Shown here one piece after another: positions 24,276-33,004 of a DNA stretch of 54,553 bases. Under the pieces are notes generated by a model. The model searched no databases and was not told where the DNA came from. It saw only the letters and a program-made list of their open reading frames with translations. Source of the DNA: Acidobacteriota bacterium (GTDB lineage Bacteria > Acidobacteriota > Blastocatellia > Pyrinomonadales > Pyrinomonadaceae); the NCBI GenBank assembly GCA_025463135.1, contig JAOAPY010000035.1:1-54553 (forward strand), given 5' to 3'. Made by a program: the position numbers and the translations under genes. Positions within the stretch are counted from its first letter, which is position 1; each line of letters opens with the position of its first letter.

Positions 24276-26057
24276 TTATTTAACCCATTCATCCGCGATC
24301 TCGGTTTCCACTTTTACCGGCACCGAGCGAACATACTCCTCGCCGGCGCTACACATCGCGCGTTCTACTCTCTTGGCTATCTCCTGCGCCTGGTCCTCGT
24401 CGACTTCCACAACTACTTCGTCGTGAATGATGTTGACGATCTTGGCCGAGGTACCGCGCAGATCGTCTTCCAATAAACGCAGGGCGCGTTTCAGGATATC
24501 GGCACTGGTGCCCTGAATGGGCGTGTTCTTGCCGTTGCGCTGTGTCATCGAAATCTGCTGGCGATCCAGTTCGTCAAAACGAAAGCGCACCAGACGGCCT
24601 GACGCCGTGCGCGATTGTTTTTCGCGGACTGCCCGGTTCGCAGCTTCGCGCAGGTAAGTATCCAGCCCGCGATAAGTGGAAAAGTATTTGCGGAGAACAT
24701 TCTCGGCCTCGGGCACCCCCACGCCGGTCATGATGGAAAAGCGCTGCGCACCGATGCCATAGACAACTCCAAAGTTCAGGCGCTTGGCAAAATCACGCTG
24801 CTCTTTACTGACCTGCTCGACGGCGACATTGAAAACCTGCGCGGCTGTCACCCGATGCAGATCAGCGCCCGAATTGAATGCATCGATAAAACCCTGGTCA
24901 CCGGAAAACTGTGCCAGGATGCGCAGCTCAATTTGCGAATAGTCGGCGATGACTAACTTTCGTCCCTGCGGATGCCCGCTGAAACAGCGACGGTACTCGA
25001 CCGCATGCGGCACCTGCTGAATATTAGGGTTGGTGCAGGCGAAGCGGCCGGTGGGCGCGCCGATCTGACGAAAGTCCGCGTGCAAGCGCCCGGTCGCCGG
25101 ATTGATCAAGTCAATCATGTTCTGGCCATAGCTGGTCAGGGCCTTCTGCACGGTGCGATATTCCAGCAGCGTCGCGATTACCGGATACTGGGCGGCCAGC
25201 GGTTGCAACTTCCAGTTGCGCGTTGAGTCGGGGACGGGCACGCCCATGCGATTCAACGCTTCAGTCAATTGCTGATGCGAATCGAGATTGATGTTCGCAC
25301 GGGCCGGACCAAACAGGGAGCCCTGCGCCGCATCGACCCCAAGGATTTCCTGTAGCTCGTTCGCCAACTCGGCACGTTTGATCTCAACGGCCGAGAGCTG
25401 TTTCAGCCAACGCTCCTTTTGCATGAAAAAGCCGTTCAATTCGATGTTGGCCACCGGCATGACGCACTCGAACTCGAGTTGCGCGCATTGGACCAGCGCG
25501 TTGGTCTTCAGTGCTTCGATCAATCGTTCGCGCAGCGGCAGCAGGATCGCGGCATCACGCGCAGCGTATTCCAACTGCGCTGCGGATAAGTCGAATTCCC
25601 AGTTGCTTAGCCGCTCGGTTTTATCAACCGACTCGTTCAGGTAACGCCCGGCGACAGCATCCAGACTGTGACGTTCTTCGATATCGCCGGCACTGACCAA
25701 CTGGCTGGCCAACAGCGTGTCAAACAGGCCGCCGAGGTCAACACCGAGTTTGTGCTTGATGAACTTGGCGTCGAACTTTGCGTTGTGGGCGATCTTTATC
25801 GGACGAGCGGCGGCAAGCAGACGGCGCAGGGGAGCGAGCGCTTCGTTATTGGCGAAGTCGCCATGACCAAAAGCATCGAGGTCGATGATGCGTACGCCGT
25901 CCGGTGTAGCCAGCTGAATCAGACGCAGGCGCGAATTGTAAGGATCAAGATCAGTGGTTTCCGTGTCGAGTCCAATGACAGAGTGTTTCTCTAGATGTTC
26001 GACTGCTTCGCGAAGCTGAGTTTCTGTTTTGACTACCTGGTAATTTGTTGTGGCCAT
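24276..26057 (-). CDS. Family A DNA polymerase with 3'-5' exonuclease, no 5' nuclease
   Basis: The 593-residue protein begins directly with a DnaQ-like 3'-5' exonuclease: DTE at 31-33, HNAKFD at 91-96, YAARD at 164-168, all catalytic acids present. The polymerase follows with motif A DYSQIELR at 372-379, motif B RDFAKRLNFGVVYG at 421-434 and motif C HDE at 545-547. The N-terminal FEN-like 5' nuclease of ordinary PolA (about 300 residues) is absent. Such short polymerases occur in several phyla, where they may replace or supplement PolA. It would act in gap filling or repair. Confidence 0.92.
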   Translation of the reverse strand: MATTNYQVVKTETQLREAVEHLEKHSVIGLDTETTDLDPYNSRLRLIQLATPDGVRIIDLDAFGHGDFANNEALAPLRRLLAAARPIKIAHNAKFDAKFIKHKLGVDLGGLFDTLLASQLVSAGDIEERHSLDAVAGRYLNESVDKTERLSNWEFDLSAAQLEYAARDAAILLPLRERLIEALKTNALVQCAQLEFECVMPVANIELNGFFMQKERWLKQLSAVEIKRAELANELQEILGVDAAQGSLFGPARANINLDSHQQLTEALNRMGVPVPDSTRNWKLQPLAAQYPVIATLLEYRTVQKALTSYGQNMIDLINPATGRLHADFRQIGAPTGRFACTNPNIQQVPHAVEYRRCFSGHPQGRKLVIADYSQIELRILAQFSGDQGFIDAFNSGADLHRVTAAQVFNVAVEQVSKEQRDFAKRLNFGVVYGIGAQRFSIMTGVGVPEAENVLRKYFSTYRGLDTYLREAANRAVREKQSRTASGRLVRFRFDELDRQQISMTQRNGKNTPIQGTSADILKRALRLLEDDLRGTSAKIVNIIHDEVVVEVDEDQAQEIAKRVERAMCSAGEEYVRSVPVKVETEIADEWVK

Positions 26058-26118
26058 TAATTATTTCTTGGATATAGTTACGCAACGATCAACGTCATCT
26101 CCAAACTGCGCCGGCTCG

Positions 26119-26673
26119 CTAACCAAGCAGTTCTTCATTCTTCAATCCCAGCAAGCGCCTCAACATCAGGATTTGTCCTTTGTGTTGAGCTTCATGATCG
26201 ATCAGATGATGCAGGATCCAGCGCAGGCTTTGTTCCCTGACCGTGCCTCGTCGCTCACGAGCGTAGACGCGATCCAGATCAGCTTCAGCAAATGACGCCA
26301 GCAAATCCCGGGTCTGTTTGCGAATCCGATCCGCTTCGGCCAGACAGAAATGCGCGGAATAGCCGCTTGTCGCGACGCGCTCCGGTTCCGTTAAAACATC
26401 CCAGTAGGCCGCTCTCCTGTCTTCGTCCGTTAGCTTATGGCCGGCGACTATGCATTGCATCCACCACCACTCGGCCTCGCCAATGTGCAGCACCAAAGCT
26501 CCAATTGAATGCGTCTCGGGAACTGCAAGGCGACCGATGTCTTCGTTCGAGATGCCGCTGACGGAGGCGTGCAATTGCTCGCGCACTTCGTCCATGCCCG
26601 CGAGATAAAAACCTATTTCGCGCGCGACGCCCGCGACTGGAACCAGAACACGACGATCAGCTTTTTGAGTCAT
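26119..26673 (-). CDS. DinB family protein
   Basis: The 184-residue product has the four-helix DinB/YfiT layout with the metal-ligand histidines in GALVLHIGEAEWWWM and HHLIDHEAQHKGQILMLRR. The family often carries a nickel or zinc ion and is linked to thiol-dependent reactions or stress, with no single function. AGGT lies near the ATG. It is 61 bp from the polymerase start on the same strand and could be in its operon. Confidence 0.85.
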   Translation of the reverse strand: MTQKADRRVLVPVAGVAREIGFYLAGMDEVREQLHASVSGISNEDIGRLAVPETHSIGALVLHIGEAEWWWMQCIVAGHKLTDEDRRAAYWDVLTEPERVATSGYSAHFCLAEADRIRKQTRDLLASFAEADLDRVYARERRGTVREQSLRWILHHLIDHEAQHKGQILMLRRLLGLKNEELLG

Positions 26674-26741
26674 TATTACCTGTTCTTTGAGCGTGCCGAC
26701 CTATGTGTCCGCACAGGTGCGCCCCCTACAAAACCGAGCAA

Positions 26742-28046
26742 TCAACCGACGATATCGCGCTCCGCTACTGGTGTCCGCACCAGGATCAGCATCAACACCG
26801 CCGCAGTCCCGCCCAACACTGCACTCAGCAGGAAGGCGGTTGTTGGTCCTTTCCAATCCCACACCGCTCCCATCAAAATCGAGGCGGGCAATACCGTGAT
26901 GCTGAAAGCAAGATTATACAACCCGAATGCCGTGCCGCGTTGTTCGGGCCGCACCAGATCGGCAACCAGCGCCTTTTCTGCGCCTTCAGCCAAACCAAAG
27001 TAAATGCCATAAATCAGAAACAGGACCCAAACCGAAATCTGATTGCTGACAAATGCAAAGCCCGCATAAACCGCCGCGTAGAGGATCCATCCGGAAACTA
27101 TCAAGCGCCGTCGTCCCAGCCGATCGGAAAGGTCGCCGCCCCAAAGCGAACTCAACACCTTGCTGGCGTGGTGCGCCGCCCACAGCAGCGGTATCGCCAT
27201 GACCGAGACGCCGGCCGTCCGGGCCCGCAAAAGGAGAAAGGCGTCGGAAGAATTTGAGAGCGTAAACAACGCTACCACGATCAGAAAGCGTTTGAAGTTG
27301 CCGTCAAAACCACGCCATGAAAGCGTCGGACGATAAGCGGTCGAGCCCGCGCGATTGATGCTGGCGGATTCCTTGAGAAAGAAGATGGCCACCAGCACGG
27401 CTGCCAGCGCAGGCACCGAAGCCCATAAAAAAATTCTGGTGAAATCATGAGCTGTCGGAGCGTTTCGATTGGCGGCAATCAACAGCACCAGGACATATCC
27501 GATAAGGGGGCCAATTACTGCTCCACTGTGGTCCATCGCCCGATGAAAACCAAAAGCCAGGCCCCGCTGTTCCACGGCCACCGCGTCGGCAATCATCGCG
27601 TCCCTGGGCGCCGTGCGCACGCCTTTACCAATGCGATCGGTCAAACGAATTCCCAGCACCTGATACCAATTATTCGCAAACGCCAAAAACGGTCGTGCGA
27701 AATTCGCGAGGGAATATCCAAATACCACCAGCGCTTTGCGCTTGCCCAGGCGGTCGCTGATATAACCTGCAAACAACTTCAACAGACTGGAGACTGATTC
27801 GGCTGCCCCTTCGATCACGCCGATGGCTGAAGCTGAGGCTCCCAGAACTGAGGAAAGGAAAATGGGAAGAAGCGGGTAGATTATTTCGCTGGATGCGTCG
27901 TTCAGCAGACTTACAAAGCCAATGGCAAAGACACTGCGCGGAAGCTTGCGATAGCGACGCCAGAGGCCGGTGATTCCCTTTTCTGCAATTACCTGCTGGG
28001 AGATTGATGAGTGCGGTGCGGTCTCGCCTATGTTGTCCCCCATCAT
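26742..28046 (-). CDS. MFS transporter
   Basis: The 434-residue protein has twelve predicted hydrophobic segments. The loop 2-3 motif YISDRLGKRKALV is the major-facilitator motif A, repeated in the second half as DLSDRLGRRRLIV. LLNDASSEIIYPLLPIFL and DRIGKGVRTAPRDAMIAD point to a subgroup often annotated as sugar or drug exporters, substrate unknown. The Shine-Dalgarno is weak and Met2 could also start. Both flanking genes read the same way. Confidence 0.88.
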   Translation of the reverse strand: MMGDNIGETAPHSSISQQVIAEKGITGLWRRYRKLPRSVFAIGFVSLLNDASSEIIYPLLPIFLSSVLGASASAIGVIEGAAESVSSLLKLFAGYISDRLGKRKALVVFGYSLANFARPFLAFANNWYQVLGIRLTDRIGKGVRTAPRDAMIADAVAVEQRGLAFGFHRAMDHSGAVIGPLIGYVLVLLIAANRNAPTAHDFTRIFLWASVPALAAVLVAIFFLKESASINRAGSTAYRPTLSWRGFDGNFKRFLIVVALFTLSNSSDAFLLLRARTAGVSVMAIPLLWAAHHASKVLSSLWGGDLSDRLGRRRLIVSGWILYAAVYAGFAFVSNQISVWVLFLIYGIYFGLAEGAEKALVADLVRPEQRGTAFGLYNLAFSITVLPASILMGAVWDWKGPTTAFLLSAVLGGTAAVLMLILVRTPVAERDIVG

Positions 28047-28082
28047 ACTTGTCGCATTCTGCCTTTACCGCGGCGATGCCAA

Positions 28083-28307
28083 TCAACGCGGAGGTGCCGT
28101 TCGGGCTGGGCCGTTCCGCCGTTGAGTCTTCGACTGCGAGTCAAACCACCCATTCCACCAGCCGTAGCCCGCGCCGACGAGCAGCGCTAGAATGACGATC
28201 CCGACCAATGTCATTTTGATGGCCAGCCGCAGCACTCGCTTGGCGATGAAAATAAAAATCACTATCGCCAAGATACCGCCAATGATGTAGATGACGTTGG
28301 TTTCCAT
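28083..28307 (-). CDS. Small membrane protein
   Basis: This 74-residue protein has two hydrophobic stretches (about 5-22 and 30-48) and a polar, Arg-rich tail, with no motif. It ends 36 bp before the MFS gene start. The family B repeat begins 9 bp upstream of its ATG, leaving no clear Shine-Dalgarno. Its reality rests on the hydrophobic pattern. Confidence 0.45.
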   Translation of the reverse strand: METNVIYIIGGILAIVIFIFIAKRVLRLAIKMTLVGIVILALLVGAGYGWWNGWFDSQSKTQRRNGPARTAPPR

Positions 28308-28315
28308 CAGGAAGT

Positions 28316-28401
28316 GTCCGACAAACTTCAGTTTGTCGTTTGTGGTAACACAGACTGAAGTCTCTGCTACTCGATCGACAAACTAAAAAAGTTTGTCGGA
28401 C
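28316..28401. repeat. Family B REPIN-like doublet supplying the queF stop codon
   Basis: CGACAAACTTCAGTTTGTCG (28319-28338) and the variant CGACAAACTAAAAAAGTTTG (from 28376) face each other. A CAGACTGAAGTCT family E core lies between them. On the minus strand the second palindrome encodes the last residues (SDKLF) and the stop of queF. Confidence 0.88.
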
Positions 28402-28811
28402 TTTTGATGACTCGCGCGCACAACCGTCTTGATGTTGCCACGAATATTAAAGTCACCTTCAATCGACAGGCGCAACGGATCGCAAGCGCGCACAAAGTCT
28501 TCAACGATCACATTGATTACGTGCTCATGAAATATCTTTACTTCGCGAAACGAGTTGATATAGAGCTTCAAACTTTTCAATTCCACACAACGCTGGTTCG
28601 GCACGTAACTGATCTTGAGAGTGGCGAAGTCGGGAAAATCGGAAAAGGGACAAATCGCCGTGAATTCCGGGATTTCGAAGCTTATCTCGATCTCGCGTCC
28701 CGGAAATTCGTAAGCAAAAGTGTCGAGCGGCGCCAAATTCATTTCTCCGCGCGGAGTCGAGCGGATGTTCAGCCCTTGTTGATTGACGCCTGGTAACTCA
28801 GCAGTTGGCAT
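28383..28811 (-). CDS. queF: NADPH-dependent 7-cyano-7-deazaguanine reductase
   Basis: The 142-residue enzyme reduces preQ0 to preQ1 for queuosine synthesis. It has the unimodular QueF layout: [12 protein letters not shown] with catalytic Cys54 and Asp61, [15 protein letters not shown] (NADPH-binding ELKSxK), and FHEHVIN with His95-Glu96. GAGAGG lies about 9 bases before the ATG. The last five residues are encoded by a repeat, so the natural C-terminus may have been replaced. No other queuosine genes are in the window. Confidence 0.95.
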   Translation of the reverse strand: MPTAELPGVNQQGLNIRSTPRGEMNLAPLDTFAYEFPGREIEISFEIPEFTAICPFSDFPDFATLKISYVPNQRCVELKSLKLYINSFREVKIFHEHVINVIVEDFVRACDPLRLSIEGDFNIRGNIKTVVRASHQKSDKLF

Positions 28812-29223
28812 TCTAAATACCTCTCTTAACGAACGACGATGTTACCCGACCTGACTCGCAGCAACCAAACAGAGTTGGGCGCTCTCCCGGCGAGTTCGTG
28901 GTTCTTACCAGCATGCGCGGCTGCCGAAGCCTGAATCTGAGGTAGGCAAATCGGACTTGTGCGCCGGCCTCGCGCTCGGCGTTTAGACGATCAGATAACT
29001 TGAATAACATCACCAGCGGGGCTGACAAGTCCGCTATCCAAACGGGTCGCAATTCTTTCATAGCTGCAGTGGTTGGCGAATATCAGCTAACGCTCAAAAA
29101 GCCGTTGACTATTCCCAGAATCTGACATAAAAGAAGGCGCCCACAAAGTTTGCTCAATAACCAGGTTTCCTGACTCCTGACGTCAGGCCAATTCAGCTTC
29201 AGTCTTTCGAAAGGATCACAGAC

Positions 29224-32055
29224 ATGCTCACACGAACCGGGTTTTGGTGGTCGCTGGTTGCTGCTTGCGTAATGTCCGTATGCCTGGCGCCGACTCTCAA
29301 TGCACAAAGTTCCAGCCCGGATTGTTCTGAAAGAAAGCAGGCGGATTTACCGTTGCCCAGCACTTACCTGCCACGGCGTTTGCCGGAATTCCAGAAAGTC
29401 CTGACAGATTTTCTCGAACACGGCGATTACCTGAAACTGAACTGGTGTGAAGACAAAAGACTGCGCGACACCGGTCCTTTCATCAACAAAGTTCCCTACG
29501 GCGTTCACCCGACCGTGAAAATCTATTACTCGCCCGGGATTATGAAGTGGCTGCTCGAAGGCCGGAACACAACGATTCCCGACGGCGCGATGATCATCAA
29601 AGAACAGTACACGGCGCCTGCCGCCCAGTATCAGCTAAAGCCGCCACCACCCGTTACGGACTGGACCGTGATGATCAAGGATGCGAAGGGTTCGAAAGAT
29701 GGTTGGTATTGGGCCGAGATTTGGGACGGACAAACCATCGACAACAACAATCCTCCCTATTCCATTCCCAATGCAGGTTTCGGACTGTACTGCGCGCGGT
29801 GCCATACCTCCGCGGAAAAGGATTTCACCTTTGCGTCGCTGAGCAACATCAAAGGATTTCCGGGGCAGCCCTTGTCTTATTTCGTCGATTTGTCGTGGGT
29901 ACCACAGCCACAGCCTTCGCCGGCAGCGGCACAACTGGCCAAGGCTAAGGTGACCATGAGCCATCATGATGAGATGGCGCTGCTGGGGCCTCCAAAGGAG
30001 CCTTTAATGCCCCTCACACCTTCGAGCCTCAATCCCTCGTTTGTAAAATTTTATAACTCGATTTCCCCGGTGTCGCTCCCGGAAGTAAAAAAATTACCGC
30101 CTGAGACCTACGATCACGTCGTTGCCGATCACAAGGTCCCACAACAGTTTCTGACTTCAGATTCCTGTATGGGCTGTCACAGCGCCATCTACTACGGCAA
30201 CGCGATGGTCTACACCGGCAAGGCGCAGCCTGATGGCACGACGCCACTCATGAATGTTTCACCTTCCGGCGAGTGGCGCTGGTCACCCATGGGGCTGGCC
30301 GGCCGCGACCCGATTTTCTATGCTCAACTGGACAGCGAGCTTGCCTATCTGAAGACGATCAAGGACCGGGACAAAGGCGAGAAGCTGGCCCGCGAAGTGG
30401 TTAATACCTGTTTCCGCTGTCACGGCGTGATGGGAAAGCGCCAGTTGGATTTGGACCATGGCGCAGCGGCAGACTTTGATCGCGAGATCGTTTACGTCAC
30501 GGATATGAACGATCCGAATTTCAAATATGGCGCCCTGGCGCGCGATGGTGTTAGTTGTGCGGCTTGCCATCACACGGTGGATGACAAAACAGCAAACGGA
30601 CTGTCGCCGTTGAAGTATTTCCTCGAGAACTCGATCACGGGCCAGTTTCAAACGGGTAAGGCGGACGAACTCTCCGGGCCCTTCGAAGACAAGGTTATCG
30701 TCACCGATCCGATGAACAATGCTCTCGGGATTAAGCCAAAGTATGATCCCTTCATCAAGACGTCGCGCATGTGCGGCAGCTGCCACACGATCAACCTTCC
30801 GGTAGTGGACCAGAAGCCGATGGGCCATAATCTGGAGCAGTTGACCTACCTGGAATGGCTCAATAGCGGTTTTCAGAACGAGTTTGGCAACAATCCACGG
30901 GCGCAAACGTGCCAGGATTGCCACATGCCAAACAAGTACAGTAACGCGGCTGGTACATTGAACGTGCCGCTGATTCAACAACCCATTGCTACGGTCCAGG
31001 ATGATCAGTATCCGGCGGTCGAGCACCGCGCCGACGTTGACAAAGTCCAGGTACGTTTTAGAGACACCGGCTTTGCCCGGCACCAGTTCCAGGGCCTCAA
31101 TGTTCCTCTGCTGGAGATGTTTTCCCAGTTCATGAAGGATTACAAAACGTCGCCGGAAAAAAACTTTCCTTACAACGAGGTGCTGGGCGTTCGGCAGAAC
31201 GATTACATGCTTACCGTGAATGCGGACTTGCCTAACGCAATTGACGCCTTTGTACAGCAGGCGCAAAATTCCACCGCCTCAATCGTGGTGACTCCTGTTT
31301 CAACTGACAAAGACAAGCTGGTCGCGAATGTATTAGTGACGAACAAAACCGGACATCGTTTCCCCAGCGGCGTAGGTTTTCGCCGGGCCTTCATTGAGTT
31401 CCAGGTAATCGATAGCCGCAGCGGACAGACCGTATGGGCTTCCGGCCGCACCAATGAACTGGGCATCATCGTGGATGAAAATGGCAAGCCGCTGGCATCG
31501 GAGTTTTTCGATCGCTACAAGGACCGGAGCGGGCAGTCACGACAATATTACCAGCAGCACTACTATGATCAGGCCGGGCACACGATCACGAGGCAGGACC
31601 AGGTGCAGATCTTCGAGGAATTGATTCAGGATGCTGACGGAAATTTCACGACGAGTTTCATTCGCCGTGACACGCCCATAAAGGACAACCGCTTGCTGCC
31701 GCTGGGTTGGTCGGCGAAAGGCCCGGATCCATCACTGTCCGGCGTCTTTCTGGAAGCTACCTACCCGCACGGAGTGGGAAAGGATAGCCACTACAACGAC
31801 GGCAGCGGCAGCAGCGTCGTTACTTACGAAGTACCGTTGAATGGTCTTGATCCCAAATACCTGACACTACGAGCGACGATCTATCATCAGACTATTCCGC
31901 CTTACTACCTTAAGATGCGTTTCGATCAGGCGCCTGATTATCCGGCAACGAGACGGCTTTACTACCTGACATCAAATCTGCAAACTTCGGGCACACCGAT
32001 CGAGAATTGGAAGCTGAAGATCGTTTCCAGCAGCGTGGCTGTTACCGGCAGGTAA
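29224..32055 (+). CDS. Secreted six-haem c-type cytochrome
   Basis: The 943-residue protein has a signal peptide ending near LNAQSSS and six CxxCH haem sites: CARCH at 190, CMGCH at 315, CFRCH at 396, CAACH at 445, CGSCH at 517 and CQDCH at 563. The C-terminal third has no haem site. It contains VTNKTGHRFPSGVGFRRAFIEF, a beta-rich segment seen next to multihaem domains in related proteins. Probably a periplasmic or outer-surface electron carrier or oxidoreductase, partner unknown. No cytochrome maturation gene lies nearby. AAAGGATC lies upstream of the ATG. Confidence 0.88.
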   Translation: MLTRTGFWWSLVAACVMSVCLAPTLNAQSSSPDCSERKQADLPLPSTYLPRRLPEFQKVLTDFLEHGDYLKLNWCEDKRLRDTGPFINKVPYGVHPTVKIYYSPGIMKWLLEGRNTTIPDGAMIIKEQYTAPAAQYQLKPPPPVTDWTVMIKDAKGSKDGWYWAEIWDGQTIDNNNPPYSIPNAGFGLYCARCHTSAEKDFTFASLSNIKGFPGQPLSYFVDLSWVPQPQPSPAAAQLAKAKVTMSHHDEMALLGPPKEPLMPLTPSSLNPSFVKFYNSISPVSLPEVKKLPPETYDHVVADHKVPQQFLTSDSCMGCHSAIYYGNAMVYTGKAQPDGTTPLMNVSPSGEWRWSPMGLAGRDPIFYAQLDSELAYLKTIKDRDKGEKLAREVVNTCFRCHGVMGKRQLDLDHGAAADFDREIVYVTDMNDPNFKYGALARDGVSCAACHHTVDDKTANGLSPLKYFLENSITGQFQTGKADELSGPFEDKVIVTDPMNNALGIKPKYDPFIKTSRMCGSCHTINLPVVDQKPMGHNLEQLTYLEWLNSGFQNEFGNNPRAQTCQDCHMPNKYSNAAGTLNVPLIQQPIATVQDDQYPAVEHRADVDKVQVRFRDTGFARHQFQGLNVPLLEMFSQFMKDYKTSPEKNFPYNEVLGVRQNDYMLTVNADLPNAIDAFVQQAQNSTASIVVTPVSTDKDKLVANVLVTNKTGHRFPSGVGFRRAFIEFQVIDSRSGQTVWASGRTNELGIIVDENGKPLASEFFDRYKDRSGQSRQYYQQHYYDQAGHTITRQDQVQIFEELIQDADGNFTTSFIRRDTPIKDNRLLPLGWSAKGPDPSLSGVFLEATYPHGVGKDSHYNDGSGSSVVTYEVPLNGLDPKYLTLRATIYHQTIPPYYLKMRFDQAPDYPATRRLYYLTSNLQTSGTPIENWKLKIVSSSVAVTGR

Positions 32056-32199
32056 CTTTGGGTGAGGTCTTATTTCCATCCAGTTTAGTCAGCGCACTTG
32101 TGCGCCGCTACGCCCGCCACGTCTGAATTCGAGGAGAACGTTTGCCGGGTTTAGCGGACAAGTCCGCGCTCTAAACTGAACGATGGATAGGATCGCGGT

Positions 32200-32952
32200 T
32201 CATATCCGCTCCCGGCCAAGTGTGAAGATCTTGACGAGCACCAGGCCCGAGACGAAACCGCCAATGTGCGCGGCATAGGCCACGCCGCCCTGTTGCGATC
32301 CGCCGCCCAACAAACCCAAACCGCTGATCAATTGAAAGGCGAACCAAATACCAATAGCTACGTAGGCCGGAACATCGGTGAGAAAGCGGAACAGGATGAC
32401 CGTCACGCGCCGCGTCGGATAAAGCAGCAGGTAACCAGCCAGGACTCCGGAGATGGCCCCCGAAGCACCCAAACTCGGTATCAGCAAACTGCTCTGCTGC
32501 GTCGCCAGAGCCACACTCGTGAAAACGTGCGCCAGCGATGCGAGAATCCCACAAACCAGATAGAAGATCAGATACCGCACATGGCCCATGCGGTGCTCGA
32601 CGTTGTCACCAAAGATCCAGAGGAACAACATGTTGCCAAAGATGTGTGCCCAGCCGCCATGCATAAACATCGACGTGATCAAAGTTAGGTAAACAGAGAC
32701 CGGGGTTGGCTGCAGACCTGGGACCATGACTCGCTGGCCAGTGACCGGCTCTACCGCGGGGCGGTCCGGCGTCGTGACATCCCTGCCGGTGGCAATTTCA
32801 TAAGGAACGGTAGAATAGGCATACGTAAACCGATCGTTTGATCCAAACTGCTGCAGGAAAACAAACACCAGAATATTAATGGCAATGAGGACGTAGTTGA
32901 CTACCGGAGTAGTGGTGCGATCTGAGTTGTCGTCATAAAGCGGAAAGACCAT
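32200..32952 (-). CDS. Rhomboid family intramembrane serine protease
   Basis: The 250-residue polytopic protein has FMHGGWAHIFGNMLFLWIFGDNVEHRMG, the GASGAISG motif with catalytic Ser164, and AAHIGGFVSG with His229. This is the complete Ser-His dyad and oxyanion layout of bacterial rhomboids, which cleave membrane proteins within the bilayer. Length and six-helix pattern are usual. GGGGAG precedes the ATG. It is divergent from the cytochrome gene only in orientation of stops (convergent 3' ends, 144 bp apart). Confidence 0.95.
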   Translation of the reverse strand: MVFPLYDDNSDRTTTPVVNYVLIAINILVFVFLQQFGSNDRFTYAYSTVPYEIATGRDVTTPDRPAVEPVTGQRVMVPGLQPTPVSVYLTLITSMFMHGGWAHIFGNMLFLWIFGDNVEHRMGHVRYLIFYLVCGILASLAHVFTSVALATQQSSLLIPSLGASGAISGVLAGYLLLYPTRRVTVILFRFLTDVPAYVAIGIWFAFQLISGLGLLGGGSQQGGVAYAAHIGGFVSGLVLVKIFTLGRERI

Positions 32953-33004
32953 TGTCGTTTACTCCCCGGATGGTAGCGTGTGGTACTCAGCGTGTTGATT
33001 ACGT

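Noticed and set aside
28813-29061. 82-codon frame upstream of queF (minus strand)
   Set aside because: No Shine-Dalgarno, no recognisable pattern, and its 3' part contains the queF ribosome-binding site. It is probably untranslated leader.
28812-29220. preQ1 riboswitch upstream of queF
   Set aside because: No compact preQ1-type hairpin with an A-rich tail was recognised by eye before the gene. A covariance-model search would be needed to exclude it fully.
30283-31266. 327-codon minus-strand frame opposite the cytochrome
   Set aside because: The cytochrome's six CxxCH motifs are on the plus strand; this frame has no motif and is a shadow.
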